From: Pengzhenrongella sp031582905
GTDB taxonomy: Bacteria; Actinomycetota; Actinomycetes; Actinomycetales; Cellulomonadaceae
Assembly (NCBI RefSeq): GCF_031582905.1
Contig: NZ_CP133990.1
Location: forward strand, 2,728,001 to 2,792,000
Reading direction: 5' to 3'
DNA: 64,000 nt
The translations under genes were made by a program, and so were the position numbers. The notes below the pieces were generated by a model. The model was not told where the DNA came from. It made no database searches and worked only from the letters and a program-made list of their open reading frames with translations. Position 1 is the first letter of the stretch. Every line of letters begins with the position of its first letter. This document shows positions 1 through 17,060 of this stretch, one piece after another.

Positions 1-146
1 ACGGCGCGGGGAGGAGCGTGCGGACCGTGAATCGACGGATGGCTCTCACGTCGCCGACAGTACCGACGACCCCGCACCTCACCGGGGCGTATCGCGGACG
101 CGTCTGTCCCGGGCCCGCCCACCACGCGCGGACCGGCGGGTCTGGG

Positions 147-160
147 TAGGTTCGACCCCG
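147..160 (+). promoter_or_regulatory. Candidate leaderless promoter of glgE
   Basis: A TAGGTT hexamer (147-152) lies 7 nt before the GTG at 160, and there is no Shine-Dalgarno sequence. The same TANNNT-N6/8-start arrangement recurs before hisD, hisC, recQ, argC, the persulfide reductase and the 44362 gene. The rest of 1-146 shows no gene that I can support. Confidence 0.4.
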
Positions 161-2190
161 TGGAGAGCATTCAGACGCAGCCAGACTCAGCCCGCAGCGG
201 CATCGGTCGCATCCCCGTGCTCGACGTCAGCCCGACCTCGCACGAGGGTCGTTGGCCGGCGAAGGCCGTCGTCGGGGAAGCGGTCCCGATCCGCGCCACC
301 GTGTTCCGCGAGGGGCACGACGCCGTCGGCGCGACCGCCGTCCTCGTCGGCCCGGACGGCACCGACCACTCCAGCGCCCGGATGGTCGACATCCGGCCGG
401 GCCTGGACCGGTTCGAGGCCCGCCTCGTGCCGGACGCCGTCGGGCAGTGGTCGTTCCGCGTCGAGGGGTGGTCGGACCCGTTCGGCACCTGGAGCCACGA
501 CGCCTCGATCAAGGTGCCGGCCGAGATCGACGTCGAGCTCATGCTCGCCGAGGGCGCCCGCGTGCTGACCCGCGCGGCGAGCCGCACGGGCCTGCCGAGC
601 GCCGCGGCGAAGGTGCTCGAGGACGCCGTCACGGCGCTCCAGGACGTCAAGCGTCCCGCCCCCGCCCGGCTCGCCGCCGCCCACTCCGACGAGGTCCTCG
701 ACGTGCTGTCCGCGCACCCCTGCGCGACGGCGTGACGACGTCGGCGACCTACCCGCTCGTGGTGGACCGCCCGATGGCGCTGACCGGCGCGTGGTACGAG
801 ATGTTCCCGCGCTCCGAGGGCGCCACGTTCGACGACGAGACCAAGCAGTGGCGCTCCGGGACGTTCGCCACCGCGGCGCACCGGCTGCCGGCCATCGCCG
901 CCATGGGCTTCGACGTCCTGTACCTCACGCCCATCCACCCGATCGGCACCACGTTCCGCAAGGGCCGCAACAACTCGCTCGAGCCGGTCCCCGGTGACCC
1001 GGGCTCGCCGTACGCGATCGGCTCGCCCGACGGCGGCCACGACGCGATCCACCCCGAGCTGGGCACCTTCGACGACTTCGACGCGTTCGTCGCGCAGGCC
1101 CGCGAGCTCGGCATGGAGGTCGCGCTCGACCTGGCGCTGCAGTGCTCCCCGACCACCCGTGGGTCGCCGAGCACCCCGAGTGGTTCACGACGCGCGCGGA
1201 CGGCTCCATCGCGTACGCGGAGAACCCGCCGAAGAAGTACCAGGACATCTACCCGCTGAACTTCGACAACGACCCCGAGGGCATCTACGCCGAGGTCCGG
1301 CGGGTCGTGCAGGTGTGGATCGACCACGGCGTGACGCTGTTCCGCGTCGACAACCCGCACACCAAGCCGCTGGACTTCTGGGAGTGGCTGCTGGCGGACG
1401 TCCGCAAGGACCACCCCGAGGTCATCTTCCTGTCCGAGGCCTTCACGAAGCCGCCCATGATGAAGGCGCTGGGGCTGATCGGCTTCCACCAGTCGTACAC
1501 GTACTTCACGTGGCGGAACACGAAGAAGGAGATCACCACCTACCTCGCCGAGGTGGCCGGCGAGGACGGCTCCTTCCTGCGCCCGAGCTTCTGGCCGACG
1601 ACGCACGACATCCTCCCGCCCTACCTGCAGGACGGCGGTGTCGCGGGCTTCGCGATCCGCGCCGTGCTCGCCGCGACCGGCGCGCCGACCTGGGGCATCT
1701 ACTCCGGCTACGAGCTCGTGGAGAACGTGCCGAGGCCCGGCGTCGAGGAGCAGATCGACAACGAGAAGTACGAGCTCAAGCCGCGGGACTGGGCGCAGGC
1801 CGACGCCATCGGCATCGCCACGCTGCTGACCCGGCTCAACGAGATCCGCCGCGCGCACCCCGCGCTGCAGCAGCTGCGGAACCTCACCGTGCACCCGACG
1901 TCCGACGACGCCCTCGTGTGCTTCTCGCGTCACCTGGACGCCGAGCACTCGCCCACCGGCGAGGCCGACACCATCATCGTCGTGGTGAACATCGACCCGC
2001 ACAACGCGCGGGACGGGATCATCGACCTCGACCCGAAGGCCCTGGGCGTGACCCCGCGCGGCGCCTCCGGCGAGGTGGCGTTCGCGGCGCACGACGAGCT
2101 GTCCGGCGCCACCTACTCCTGGAACGACAAGCCCTACGTCCGGCTCGACCCGCACGCCCAGTGCGCCCACCTGATCCACGTGAGGACCTC

Positions 2191-2194
<4 letters not shown>
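160..2194 (+). CDS. glgE: Alpha-1,4-glucan:maltose-1-phosphate maltosyltransferase GlgE (two frame breaks)
   Basis: GlgE is a GH13_3 enzyme that transfers maltose from alpha-maltose 1-phosphate onto the non-reducing ends of alpha-glucans in the cytosol. The N-terminal all-beta domain covers about residues 1-115. The catalytic barrel carries RVDN (nucleophile Asp near 394), FLSEAF (acid/base Glu near 422) and TTHD (Asp near 482), which match the known positions in Streptomyces GlgE. The frame breaks twice: at the C run 717-720 (after DVLSAHP) and at 1147-1151 (after LALQCSP). Adding one base at each restores the conserved HPLRDG and CSPDHPWV stretches and gives about 678 residues, normal for the family. 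The GTG start is preceded by a leaderless-type -10 box. The stop overlaps the treS GTG (GTGA), so the two are probably translationally coupled. The breaks look like base-calling errors. Confidence 0.93.
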
Positions 2195-3953
<1,759 letters not shown>

Positions 3954-3962
3954 GACGCACCT

Positions 3963-3994
3963 GCCGCGGCGTCCGTCACCGACGACGCCGCGGC
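3963..3994. terminator. Inverted repeat between treS and the maltokinase gene
   Basis: A perfect 11-bp G+C-rich stem pairs 3963-3973 with 3984-3994 across a 10-nt loop. No T run follows, so it may act as a weak or partial terminator or an mRNA stabiliser inside the operon. Confidence 0.4.
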
Positions 3995-4078
3995 GGGGTC
4001 CGCGACCGGGCCGCGCGACCGGACCCGCTCGTCAGCATCGCTCGACCGAACCGCTCGACCAGACACAGGAGGGCATCG

Positions 4079-5433
4079 ATGCCCACGCACGCAAGCGGAC
4101 CGACCGACCACCCCACCGGTGCCGGCGACACCACCGGCGCCACCGTGACCGACGACGCCCTCCTCGACGCGCTGCGGGACTGGCTGCCCGAGCGGCGGTG
4201 GTTCCCCGCGAAGGGCGGCGGTGCGGAGCTGAGCGTCGCCGGCGGGTTCGCCCTCACCGACCCCCGCGGCCAGGCGCAGGTGCGCGTCCTGCTGGTCCGC
4301 GCCCGCAGCGCGACCGTGGACGCCGTCCTCCAGGTCCCCCTCACGCTGCACGCCGACCGGTCCGCCGCGCCCGAGGGCTCGGACTGGATCACCACCGTGG
4401 CCGACGGTCGCGTGCACGTGCACGTGCGCGACGGCGCCGGCGACCCCGCCTTCCTGCGCGCCTGGCTGGCCGCTGCCGACGGCGGCGACACCGCTCCCGC
4501 CGACCTCGGCCTGGACACCGACCGCCCCCGGGTCATCAGCGGCGAGCAGTCCAACACCTCGGTGATCCTCCCCGGGCCCGACGGCGGCGCGATCCTCAAG
4601 GTCTTCCGCGCCCTGACGCCCGGTGAGAACCCCGACGTCGACGTCCCGCGGCGGCTCGCCGCCCAGGGGTGGACGAACGTCCCGCGCCCGCTGGGCTGGC
4701 TCGACGGCACGTGGACCACCGCGGACGGCGAGGCGCACGGCAGCCTGGGCGTGCTGAGCCAGTTCGTCGAGGGCGCGTCGGACGGCTTCGAGCTCGCGTG
4801 CGGCATGGCCGCGCGCGACGAGTCCTTCGGGCGCCTCGCGGAGGACCTCGGCCGCGTGGTGGCCGGCATGCACGTCGCCCTCGCCTCGGCCCTGCCGGTG
4901 GACGACGGCGGGTCCGGTGCCGACGAGCTCGTCGCGGCGCTCGAGGAGCGCTTCCGGTGGGCGGTCGGCTCGGTGCCCGAGCTCGAGCGGTGGTCCGACG
5001 CGATCGGTGCGCGGCTGGCCGGCGTCCGGGAGCGCGAGGGCCTCCTCCCCGCCAGCGCGTCCACGGTGACCTGCACCTCGGGCAGGCCCTGCGCGCTCGC
5101 GACCAGTGGTTCGTCATGGACTTCGAGGGTGAGCCGCTCAGCGGGCTGGAGGCCCGGACCCGTCCCGACCTCGCGCTGCGTGACGTCGCCGGGATGCTGA
5201 GGTCCTTCGACTACGCCGCCGCACTCAACGACGCGCCGGACGGCTGGGCCCAGGAGGCACGCACGGAGTTCCTGCGCGGTTACGCGACCGAGGCCGGCGC
5301 CGAACCGGACGCCGACCTCGTCGACCTGCTCGAGCTGGACAAGGCGCTGTACGAGGCGGTGTACGAGGCACGCAACCGTCCGCAGTGGCGGCACATCCCC
5401 GACGCCGCCCTGAACCGGCTGCTCGGCCAGTGA
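4079..5433 (+). CDS. mak: Maltokinase (Pep2/Mak family), one frame break
   Basis: This ATP-dependent kinase phosphorylates maltose to alpha-maltose 1-phosphate, the donor for GlgE. The N-terminal cap (residues about 30-150) contains LPERRWFPAKGG, which is typical of the family. The aminoglycoside-phosphotransferase-like core has GEQSNTSV near the nucleotide loop, the catalytic HGDLHLGQ and the metal-binding FVMDFEGEP. The frame breaks between LLPA and QRVHGD, at the C run 5052-5053. One extra C restores continuous homology and gives about 451 residues, the usual size. The ATG at 4079 is preceded by AGGAGGGC, a good ribosome binding site. The gene sits between treS and glgB, as expected for the trehalose-to-glycogen route. 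The break falls just before the catalytic loop, so a real deletion would abolish activity. Confidence 0.92.
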
Positions 5434-5491
5434 AGTGCCTGACCTGCGCTGACACCGCGCACGCAGGCCGACGGAGTGGAAAGGTGGAGGG

Positions 5492-7705
5492 ATGGACAGC
5501 GAGCTGACAACACCGACCGAGCCGCCGCAGCGGTCACCCGAGCTGGCCGCCGTGGCCGGCGGCACCCACGCCGACCCGCACCGGGTGCTGGGGCCGCACG
5601 TCGTGGGCGACCACGTCGTCGTCCGGACCACACGCCCGATGGCGGACTCCGTCGTCGTCGTGACGCCGGACGCGCGCTACGAGTCGCGGCACGTGCAGGA
5701 CGGCGTGTGGGAGGCGACGCTCGACGTCGCCGAGGTCCCCGACTACCGCGTCGAGGTGACCTACGGCGACCGGACCGACACCGTCGACGACCCCTACCGG
5801 TTCCTGCCGACCATCGGCGAGCTGGATCAGCACCTCATCAGCGAGGGCCGCCACGAGGAGCTGTGGACGGTGCTCGGCGCGAACCTGCGCACGTTCCCCA
5901 GCGTGATGGGCGAGGTCACCGGGACGTCGTTCGCCGTCTGGGCGCCCAATGCCCGGGCCGTCCGCGTGGTCGGCGACTTCAACTACTGGCAGGGCGCCAC
6001 GCACTCGCTGCGCACGCTCGGCAGCAGCGGCGTGTGGGAGCTCTTCGTGCCCGGTGTCGGCGAGGGCTCCCGGTACAAGTTCCAGATCCTCGGGCAGGAC
6101 GGCACCTGGCGCGAGAAGGCGGACCCGTTGGCCAAGGGCACGGAGCTGCCGCCCGCGACGGCGTCCGTCGTCGTCGACAGCCGGCACGAGTGGTCCGACG
6201 CCGAGTGGATCGCCACCCGCCAGGCCACCGACCCGCACTCGGGCCCGATGAGCGTGTACGAGGTGCACCTCGGTTCGTGGCGTCAGGGCCTGAGCTACCG
6301 CGACCTCGCCACCGAGCTCACCGAGTACGTCCTCTCGCTCGGCTTCACGCACGTCGAGCTGCTGCCGGTCGCCGAGCACCCGTTCGGCGGGTCGTGGGGC
6401 TACCAGGTGTCCTCGTACTACGCGCCGACGTCGCGGTTCGGGCACCCGGACGACTTCCGGTACCTGGTGGACCGCCTGCACCAGGCGGGCATCGGCGTGA
6501 TCCTCGACTGGGTCCCGGCCCACTTCCCGAAGGACGAGTGGGCGCTGGGGCGCTTCGACGGCACCCCGCTGTACGAGCACCCGGACCCCAACCGTGGCGA
6601 GCAGCCCGACTGGGGCACGTACGTGTTCGACTTCGGCCGGCGCGAGGTGCGCAACTTCCTCGTCGCCAACGCCACGTACTGGTTCGAGGAGTTCCACATC
6701 GACGCCCTGCGCGTCGACGCCGTCGCCTCGATGCTCTACCTCGACTACTCCCGCGGCCACGGCCAGTGGACGCCGAACCAGCACGGGGGACGCGAGAACC
6801 TCGAGGCGATCTCCTTCCTGCAGGAGGCGAACGCGACGGCCTACCGCCGCACGCCGGGCGTCATGATGATCGCCGAGGAGTCGACGGCGTTCCCGGGGGT
6901 CACCGCGCCGACCGATGCGGGTGGCCTGGGCTTCGGTCTCAAGTGGAACATGGGCTGGATGAACGACACCCTGCGCTACCTGGCGGAGGAGCCGATCAAC
7001 CGGCGCTACCACCACCACGAGATCACGTTCTCGCTGGTGTACGCGTTCTCCGAGCAGTTCGTGCTGCCGATCAGCCACGACGAGGTCGTGCACGGGAAGG
7101 GCTCGTTGCTCGGCAAGATGCCCGGTGACCGCTGGCAGAAGCTGGCCGGCGTCCGGTCGCTGCTGGCGTACCAGTGGTCCCACCCGGGCAAGCAGCTGCT
7201 GTTCATGGGCAGCGAGTGGGCCCAGTCCGGCGAATGGGCCGAGGGCCGCAGCCTGGACTGGCACGAGCTCGACGACCCGGCGCACGCCGGCGTCCAGCGA
7301 CTGCTGCACGACCTCAACAGCACCTACCGGGCCTACCCGGCGCTGTGGTCGCAGGACCACAGCCCGAACGGCTTCGAGTGGATCGTCTCGGACGACGCCG
7401 GGCACAACCTGCTCGCCTACCTGCGCCGCGGGAGCGACGGCAGCCAGGTCGTCGTCGTGGTGAACTACGCCGGCACGCCGCACGAGGGCTACCGCCTGCC
7501 GCTGCCCGAGGGCGGCCGCTGGCGCGAGATCGTCAACACGGACTCCGAGTCGTACGGCGGGTCCGGGGTGGGCAACCTCGGAGTCGTCCACGCGGAGCCG
7601 GTGCCGTGGAACGGCCGCCCGAACTCCGTGCGGCTGCGGGTGCCCCCGCTCGGCGCGCTGTTCCTCGTCCCCGACACCGACGACGCCCCGCCGACCATCA
7701 CCTGA
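5492..7705 (+). CDS. glgB: 1,4-alpha-glucan branching enzyme GlgB
   Basis: GlgB cleaves alpha-1,4 glucan chains and re-attaches them as alpha-1,6 branches. The 737-residue frame is intact. An N1 domain precedes a CBM48 module (about residues 120-210, with NARAVRVVGDFNYW). The GH13 barrel follows, with VYEVHLGSWR, ELLPVAEHPFGGSWGYQ, DALRVDAVASMLY (nucleophile Asp), MMIAEEST (acid/base Glu) and LPISHDEVVHGKGS (third acid), and then the C-terminal beta domain. The start has a GGAGGG ribosome binding site 1-2 nt before the ATG, slightly close; I see no better alternative in frame. It is the last gene of the glgE-treS-mak-glgB unit and is followed by a strong hairpin. No frame break is seen, in contrast to its three neighbours. 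Confidence 0.97.
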   Translation: MDSELTTPTEPPQRSPELAAVAGGTHADPHRVLGPHVVGDHVVVRTTRPMADSVVVVTPDARYESRHVQDGVWEATLDVAEVPDYRVEVTYGDRTDTVDDPYRFLPTIGELDQHLISEGRHEELWTVLGANLRTFPSVMGEVTGTSFAVWAPNARAVRVVGDFNYWQGATHSLRTLGSSGVWELFVPGVGEGSRYKFQILGQDGTWREKADPLAKGTELPPATASVVVDSRHEWSDAEWIATRQATDPHSGPMSVYEVHLGSWRQGLSYRDLATELTEYVLSLGFTHVELLPVAEHPFGGSWGYQVSSYYAPTSRFGHPDDFRYLVDRLHQAGIGVILDWVPAHFPKDEWALGRFDGTPLYEHPDPNRGEQPDWGTYVFDFGRREVRNFLVANATYWFEEFHIDALRVDAVASMLYLDYSRGHGQWTPNQHGGRENLEAISFLQEANATAYRRTPGVMMIAEESTAFPGVTAPTDAGGLGFGLKWNMGWMNDTLRYLAEEPINRRYHHHEITFSLVYAFSEQFVLPISHDEVVHGKGSLLGKMPGDRWQKLAGVRSLLAYQWSHPGKQLLFMGSEWAQSGEWAEGRSLDWHELDDPAHAGVQRLLHDLNSTYRAYPALWSQDHSPNGFEWIVSDDAGHNLLAYLRRGSDGSQVVVVVNYAGTPHEGYRLPLPEGGRWREIVNTDSESYGGSGVGNLGVVHAEPVPWNGRPNSVRLRVPPLGALFLVPDTDDAPPTIT

Positions 7706-7741
7706 TCGACGGGCTTCTCCTGAGGGAGGGCGACGCGTGGC

Positions 7742-7777
7742 GAGAGGGCCCCGGCACCTGGTGCCGAGGGCCCTCTC
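7742..7777 (+). terminator. Terminator hairpin after glgB
   Basis: A 10-bp stem pairs 7742-7751 with 7768-7777. Inside it a second perfect 6-bp stem (7752-7757 with 7761-7766) has a 3-nt loop, with one bulged A. There is no T tail, as is common in high-G+C actinobacteria. It separates glgB from the convergent MFS gene and may serve both. Confidence 0.7.
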
Positions 7778-7816
7778 CGTACCCGCTCCCCTCGCGTCCG
7801 GGGCGGGCACGCGGGC

Positions 7817-8985
7817 TCACGGTCCGGTGCTGCGGACCGCCGCGCCGCCCGACGACCCGTGCAGCAGCAAGGCCACCCCGCAGAGCCCAGACACCGCGGC
7901 GGTGAGGACGAGCAGCGCCCCCAGGCCCACACCCGGGATGACCGCACCGGCGACGGCAGGTGCTGCGACCGAGCTGACGGCCCCCACCACCAGGCAGGCC
8001 GTGAACGCAGCGCCTGCGCGCCCGGGTACCAGCTCAGCGGTCCAGACCGCGAGAACCGCAGAACCCGTCATGTATCCGACGCCGAAGATGCACGCCGAGG
8101 CTACGACCGCGATGAGGGAGCTGCTGGCCAGCCCGAGCAGCGCCAGTGCCGCGCCCACCGTCATCAGGCACAGCGCGGCGACCCTGAGGCTGCCCACTCG
8201 CCGCGCGAAGGCTCCGCTCGCCACACCCACCGTGCCGGTGACGCCGACGGCCGCATAGAGCATGGGGACGGCCCCAGCAGGCGAATCACCGCGGTCGAGA
8301 GCGTCCGCGGCGTAGGTGAAGTAGAGGACGACGACCGCGAAGTAGACGGCGGAGTAGGCGGCCGGGACCCCCAGCATCCGCACCAGCGAGGAGATCCCGG
8401 GCCCCCGGCCAGGCGGCGGCTCGGCTCGGACCGCGGCACCAGCCGGAGGTTCAGCGCCGCGGCGACCATCGCCGCAACGGCGATGCCCGCCCAGACGACG
8501 CGCCACGAACCCAGCGCGCCGAGGAGGGCCAAGCCACCCAGCGCGACGAGTCCGCCGCCGGTGCCCGTCGTGATGATCGCCAACGCACGTGGCTGCTGGC
8601 GCGCGGCCACCGTCCGCGCCACGATGTCGGAGTAGGCCGCCCAGACCCAGCCGCCCGCACTGCCGGCCAGGACCACGCCGACGGCGAGCAGCCAGGGTGT
8701 GTTCGCCAGGGTGACGCTCGCCGCCCCGAGAGCACCGCTCACACCGCCGACCGTCGTAGGAGCCCGCGGCCCGTGGCGGTCCGCCAGCCGGCCGGCAAGC
8801 AGCAGGGCTGCCAGGTAGCCGGCGAACGTGGCGCTGGCGACCAGACCGAGCACCATCTCGGACAGCGCCAGCTCCTGCCGGATGCCGGGCAGCGTCAGAC
8901 CGTAGGCGTACCGTGCCATGCCGAACGCGACCCCGACCACCGCCGCTCCGGCAACCCCGACCCGGCCGGCCGGTGACATCGACAT
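7817..8985 (-). CDS. MFS transporter, YbfB/YjiJ-type (one frame break)
   Basis: An integral membrane permease of about 389 residues and roughly 12 hydrophobic segments. The first helix carries VGVAFGMARYAYGLTLPGI, which resembles the YbfB/YjiJ branch of the major facilitator superfamily; GRLADRHGPR is the loop between helices 2 and 3. The frame breaks near 8396-8406, in a G run of the coding strand after RRLAGG. One added base joins it to PGISSLVRMLGV and the second half (helices 7-12). The ATG at 8985 has GAGGAGAAG just upstream as a ribosome binding site. The gene stands alone, convergent with glgB and downstream of the rrn terminator. The substrate cannot be told from sequence. Confidence 0.82.
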
Positions 8986-9110
8986 GACTTCTCCTCGTCT
9001 GCGGCGGGCAACGGATCGACCCCCGCTGCAGCAGGTCGCGCATCGTTGACGGCTCGGCCGCAGGCCGTTCCACCGAGACGGCGCGAGCACAGAACTCTCA
9101 TCCGGGGATG

Positions 9111-9145
9111 CGAAAAGAGCCACCCCGATGGGGTGGCTCTTTTCG
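9111..9145. terminator. Bidirectional terminator of the rrn operon
   Basis: A perfect 16-bp stem (9111-9126 with 9130-9145) has a 3-nt loop. The stem begins CGAAAAGAG and ends CTCTTTTCG, giving a short A/T run on either side. It lies immediately 3' of the 5S gene on the minus strand and is the strongest intrinsic terminator in the window. Confidence 0.9.
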
Positions 9146-9151
9146 AATGGG

Positions 9152-9270
9152 TGTCCGGCGGCGACCTACTCTCCCACACAGTCTCCCGTGCAGTACCATC
9201 GGCGCGAAGGGGCTTAGCTTCCGGGTTCGGAATGGGACCGGGCGTTTCCCCCTTGCTATGACCGCCGTAA
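9152..9270 (-). rRNA. rrf: 5S ribosomal RNA
   Basis: The minus strand starts GTTACGGCGGTCATAGC near 9270, contains the conserved CCATTCCGAACCCGGAAGC core, and ends with CGCCGGACAC near 9152. Its length of about 119 nt is normal. The 113-nt spacer to the 23S 3' end contains no tRNA. Confidence 0.95.
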
Positions 9271-9384
9271 CTCTATGGAGATGTCCGGGCCACGAGCCCG
9301 CCCCCGTCCGGAGGTTTGGGTCGTGGGTGCCCGTCTCTCGGGAACCGCACAGTGGACGCGTAGCACACAGATCAAGGCTTTGGT

Positions 9385-14411
<5,027 letters not shown>

Positions 14412-14640
14412 TGTCAACATGGCACCCCCAGCCACCAAAGCAGCAGGAGCAACCGACACACGAAACAGACCCCAACCGGCTAAAGCCAGGGCCCAAAAAT
14501 GATCTGACCACAAACACACACCCCACAAACCGTGAGGCGTGACATCGATGACCAAACCAGACCCACCACACACACCCCCACACCCACCACAACGGCAGAC
14601 ACGAAGACACACGCAGCAGACCCCAATGGCATCGACTACT

Positions 14641-14662
14641 TGGCACACTGTTGAGTTCTCAA
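14641..14662 (-). promoter_or_regulatory. Conserved rrn leader motif
   Basis: On the minus strand, TTGAGAACTCAACAGTGTGC lies downstream of both promoters and upstream of 16S, and recurs slightly altered in the spacer before 23S (12532-12548). It probably belongs to the rrn antitermination or processing leader. This role is inferred from position and repetition. Confidence 0.55.
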
Positions 14663-14717
14663 GGACCGGACGCGCATCCCGCAGAGCCTTCCGACCCTGC
14701 CAAGAGGCAACCGCTCA

Positions 14718-14746
14718 AACTTACCCGACCCAACCAGACCCGTCAA
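14718..14746 (-). promoter_or_regulatory. rrn promoter P2
   Basis: On the minus strand, a TTGACG -35 box (14741-14746), a 17-bp spacer and a TAAGTT -10 box (14718-14723) form a near-consensus sigma-70-type promoter about 300 nt upstream of 16S. Confidence 0.75.
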
Positions 14747-14904
14747 CCACCCGAACCCGCTCAGATCTCCCGGACCACCACCACAGACCCGCAGCCATCA
14801 GGCTACGAGCTGAGCACCGCTCCGGGGAGCCGCCCCGGGACCAGCCACCACGCTGCTCCGAAGAGCCACGGTGTCCGTTCCTCCCTGCCGGGCGACGAGG
14901 CGAA

Positions 14905-14934
14905 ACATTACGCACGGTGTCGCGTCAGCGTCAA
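14905..14934 (-). promoter_or_regulatory. rrn promoter P1
   Basis: On the minus strand, TTGACG (14929-14934), an 18-bp spacer and TAATGT (14905-14910) lie about 190 bp upstream of P2. Tandem promoters are usual for rRNA operons. The remaining sequence in 14412-15010 has no coding potential that I can support. Confidence 0.7.
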
Positions 14935-15010
14935 AGCCGCGGTCCCGTGACCCCCGTCACCGCGCCTGACCTGCACGGATGCTCCTCCGGGCGCGTCGGA
15001 CCGGCGTTAT

Positions 15011-15034
15011 ACGGCGGATGCCGGCATCCGCCGT
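15011..15034 (-). terminator. Terminator hairpin after tyrS
   Basis: A perfect 24-bp palindrome begins ACGGCGGATGCC. It sits 5 bp beyond the tyrS stop and separates tyrS from the rrn promoter region. There is no T tail. Confidence 0.65.
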
Positions 15035-15038
15035 GCGG

Positions 15039-16313
15039 CTACGCCGGCATCCCGTCACCCGCGTCGACCACGGCCAGCGTCCGCTTGCCGCGACGCAGCA
15101 GAGCCCACCGCCCGTGCAGCAGGTCCGACTCGGTGAGGACGGCGGCGTCGTCGGGCACCTTGACGTTGTTCACCGACGCACCGCCCTCCGCGATCGCGCG
15201 ACGCGCGGCGGCCTTGCTCGCGACCACGCCCGACGCGGCGAGGAGGTCGACCAGGGGGTCGCCCGGCCGTCCGGTCGTGCTGGGTAGCTCCGCGACCGCA
15301 GCCGCGGTCGTCGGACGGTCAAGCGCGCGCAGGTCGCCCCGACCGAACAGCGCCTGGCTCGCGGCCACGACGCCGTCGGCGGCGGCCGACCCGTGCACGA
15401 GCGTCGTCACGTCGTGCGCCAGCGCGCGCTGCGCCTCGCGTGCCGCGGGCCGCTCCGCGACGGCGACCGCGAGCGCCTCGATCTCCTCGCGGCTGCGGAA
15501 GGTGAAGACCTTGAGGTAGCGCACGATGTCGGCGTCGTCGGCGTTGAGCCAGAACTGGTAGAAGGCGTACGGGCTGGTCAGCTCGGCGTCGAGCCACACC
15601 GTGCCGGACTCGGTCTTGCCGAACTTGGTGCCGTCGGCCTTGGTGATCAGCGGCGTGGTCAGCGCGTGCACGGCGGTGCCCTCCACCTTGCGGATGAGCT
15701 CGACGCCGGACAGCAGGTTCCCCCACTGGTCGTTCCCGCCGGTCTGCAGCGTGATGCCGTGGCGGCGGTGCAGCTCGAGGTAGTCCATCCCCTGCAGCAG
15801 CTGGTAGCTGAACTCGGTGAACGAGATGCCCTGGTCGCTGTTCAGCCGCCGGGCCACGGTGTCCTTGGCGAGCATCGTGCCGAGCCGGTAGTGCTTGCCG
15901 ATGTCGCGCAGGAGGTCGATCGCCGACATCGGTGCGGTCCAGTCGAGGTTGTTGACCATCTGGGCGGCCGCAGGTCCCTCGAAGTCGAGCAGGGGTTCGA
16001 TCTGCGCGCGGATCCGCTCGACCCAGCCGGCCACCACCTCGGGTGCGTTGAGCGTGCGCTCCCCCGCCATCTTCGGATCACCGATGAGGCCGGTCGCGCC
16101 GCCGACCAGAGCGAACGGCCGGTGCCCGGCGAGCTGGAGCCGGCGGATCGTGAGGATCTGCACGAGGTTGCCGATGTGCAGGCTGGGGGCGGTGGGGTCG
16201 AAGCCGCAGTAGAGCGCGACGGGCCCGGCCGCGAGTGCGGAGCGCAGCGCGGCCTCGTCGGTGGTCTGGGCGACCAGCCCACGCCACTGCAGCTCGTCGA
16301 GGATGTCGGTCAC
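15039..16313 (-). CDS. tyrS: Tyrosyl-tRNA synthetase
   Basis: A class I aminoacyl-tRNA synthetase that charges tRNA-Tyr. The 424-residue frame is intact: YCGFDPTAPSLHIGN near residue 40 holds the HIGH-equivalent signature, GGATGLIGDP follows, QTGGNDQWGN lies in the tyrosine/ATP pocket, and KFGKT is the KMSKS loop. A C-terminal S4 RNA-binding domain begins near residue 360 (SKAAARRAIAEGGASVNN). The GTG at 16313 is chosen because AGAAGGAGAG precedes it by about 7 nt and the family normally starts DILDELQWRG. Its nearest upstream neighbour is the DNA glycosylase gene, 61 nt away. A palindrome follows the stop. No attenuator or T-box is visible in the short leader. Confidence 0.97.
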   Translation of the reverse strand: MTDILDELQWRGLVAQTTDEAALRSALAAGPVALYCGFDPTAPSLHIGNLVQILTIRRLQLAGHRPFALVGGATGLIGDPKMAGERTLNAPEVVAGWVERIRAQIEPLLDFEGPAAAQMVNNLDWTAPMSAIDLLRDIGKHYRLGTMLAKDTVARRLNSDQGISFTEFSYQLLQGMDYLELHRRHGITLQTGGNDQWGNLLSGVELIRKVEGTAVHALTTPLITKADGTKFGKTESGTVWLDAELTSPYAFYQFWLNADDADIVRYLKVFTFRSREEIEALAVAVAERPAAREAQRALAHDVTTLVHGSAAADGVVAASQALFGRGDLRALDRPTTAAAVAELPSTTGRPGDPLVDLLAASGVVASKAAARRAIAEGGASVNNVKVPDDAAVLTESDLLHGRWALLRRGKRTLAVVDAGDGMPA

Positions 16314-16374
16314 GTCGGTGCTCTCCTTCTGCGTCAGGTCGGCCCACAGTCTGCCGTGCCCGACCCCGCCCGTG

Positions 16375-17060
16375 TCACGGCGTTTGCGGCGTCCGGCGAC
16401 GGCGGGGCGCGGCGGCGCGGTACACCGACACGGTCGGCTCGTCGGGCAGCCACAGTCGCCACGGGTAGCGCGCGGGGTCGGCGCCCTCACCGGACACCCC
16501 CACGCGGGGTCCGGTCACGTGCGCACGAGGCGCGGCGTCGGGGGCGCGCACCGCGACGACGACGTCACCGGCGGGGTCGGTGAGGTCGGCGCCGTACGCG
16601 GTCAGGTCGAGCCCGAGCGCGACGGCGAGCCGCGCGGGCCCGCGGGCGAGGTCGACGTCCGTGCGGGTGACGCCCGCGGCGCGGCGGCGCTCCCGCGCGA
16701 CGTCGGCGCCCGCGACCACCTCTCCGCCACGCAGCAGCACGGCCGAGGCGGTGCCGTCCGGCGACGTGACCACGTTGACGCAGTGGTGCAGGCCCAGGTG
16801 CCGGTACACGTACAGGCGCCCGGGCTCACCGAACATCGCGGCGTTGCGCGCGGTCGGGCCCCGGTAGGCGTGGGACGCCGGGTCGGCCTGCCCCGGTACA
16901 CCTCGACCTCGGTGAGCCGGACGGTCACCTCGCCGTCGGGGCGGCGGGTCGTGACGTGCGCCTCGAGGAGGTCGACGGCGACGTCCTGCGCGTCGCGCGC
17001 GTACCAGTCCCGCGGCGGGACGCGACCCGGTACCGGGGCGCGTCCGGCGTCGTCGGTCAC
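16375..17060 (-). CDS. 3-methyladenine DNA glycosylase, AAG/MPG family (one frame break)
   Basis: A base-excision repair enzyme that removes alkylated purines. The family signatures are EVEVYRG near residue 55 and then the block from HAYRGPTARNAAMF to LYVYRHLGLHHCVNVV, with GGEVVAGADVARERR downstream. The frame breaks between VYRG and ADPASHAY at the C run 16891-16894. One added base restores the usual YRG-x-ADPASHAYRG segment and about 228 residues, the normal length. The GTG at 17060 overlaps the stop of the upstream kinase gene (GTGA), so the two are coupled. Nothing suggests inducible control by alkylation. Confidence 0.9.

Noticed and set aside
160..735. Short GlgE N-terminal protein, and other half-genes, as genuine pseudogenes
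   Set aside because: The breaks are isolated, lie in G/C runs, almost all go in one direction, and leave conserved sequence on both sides. No premature decay is seen elsewhere in these genes.
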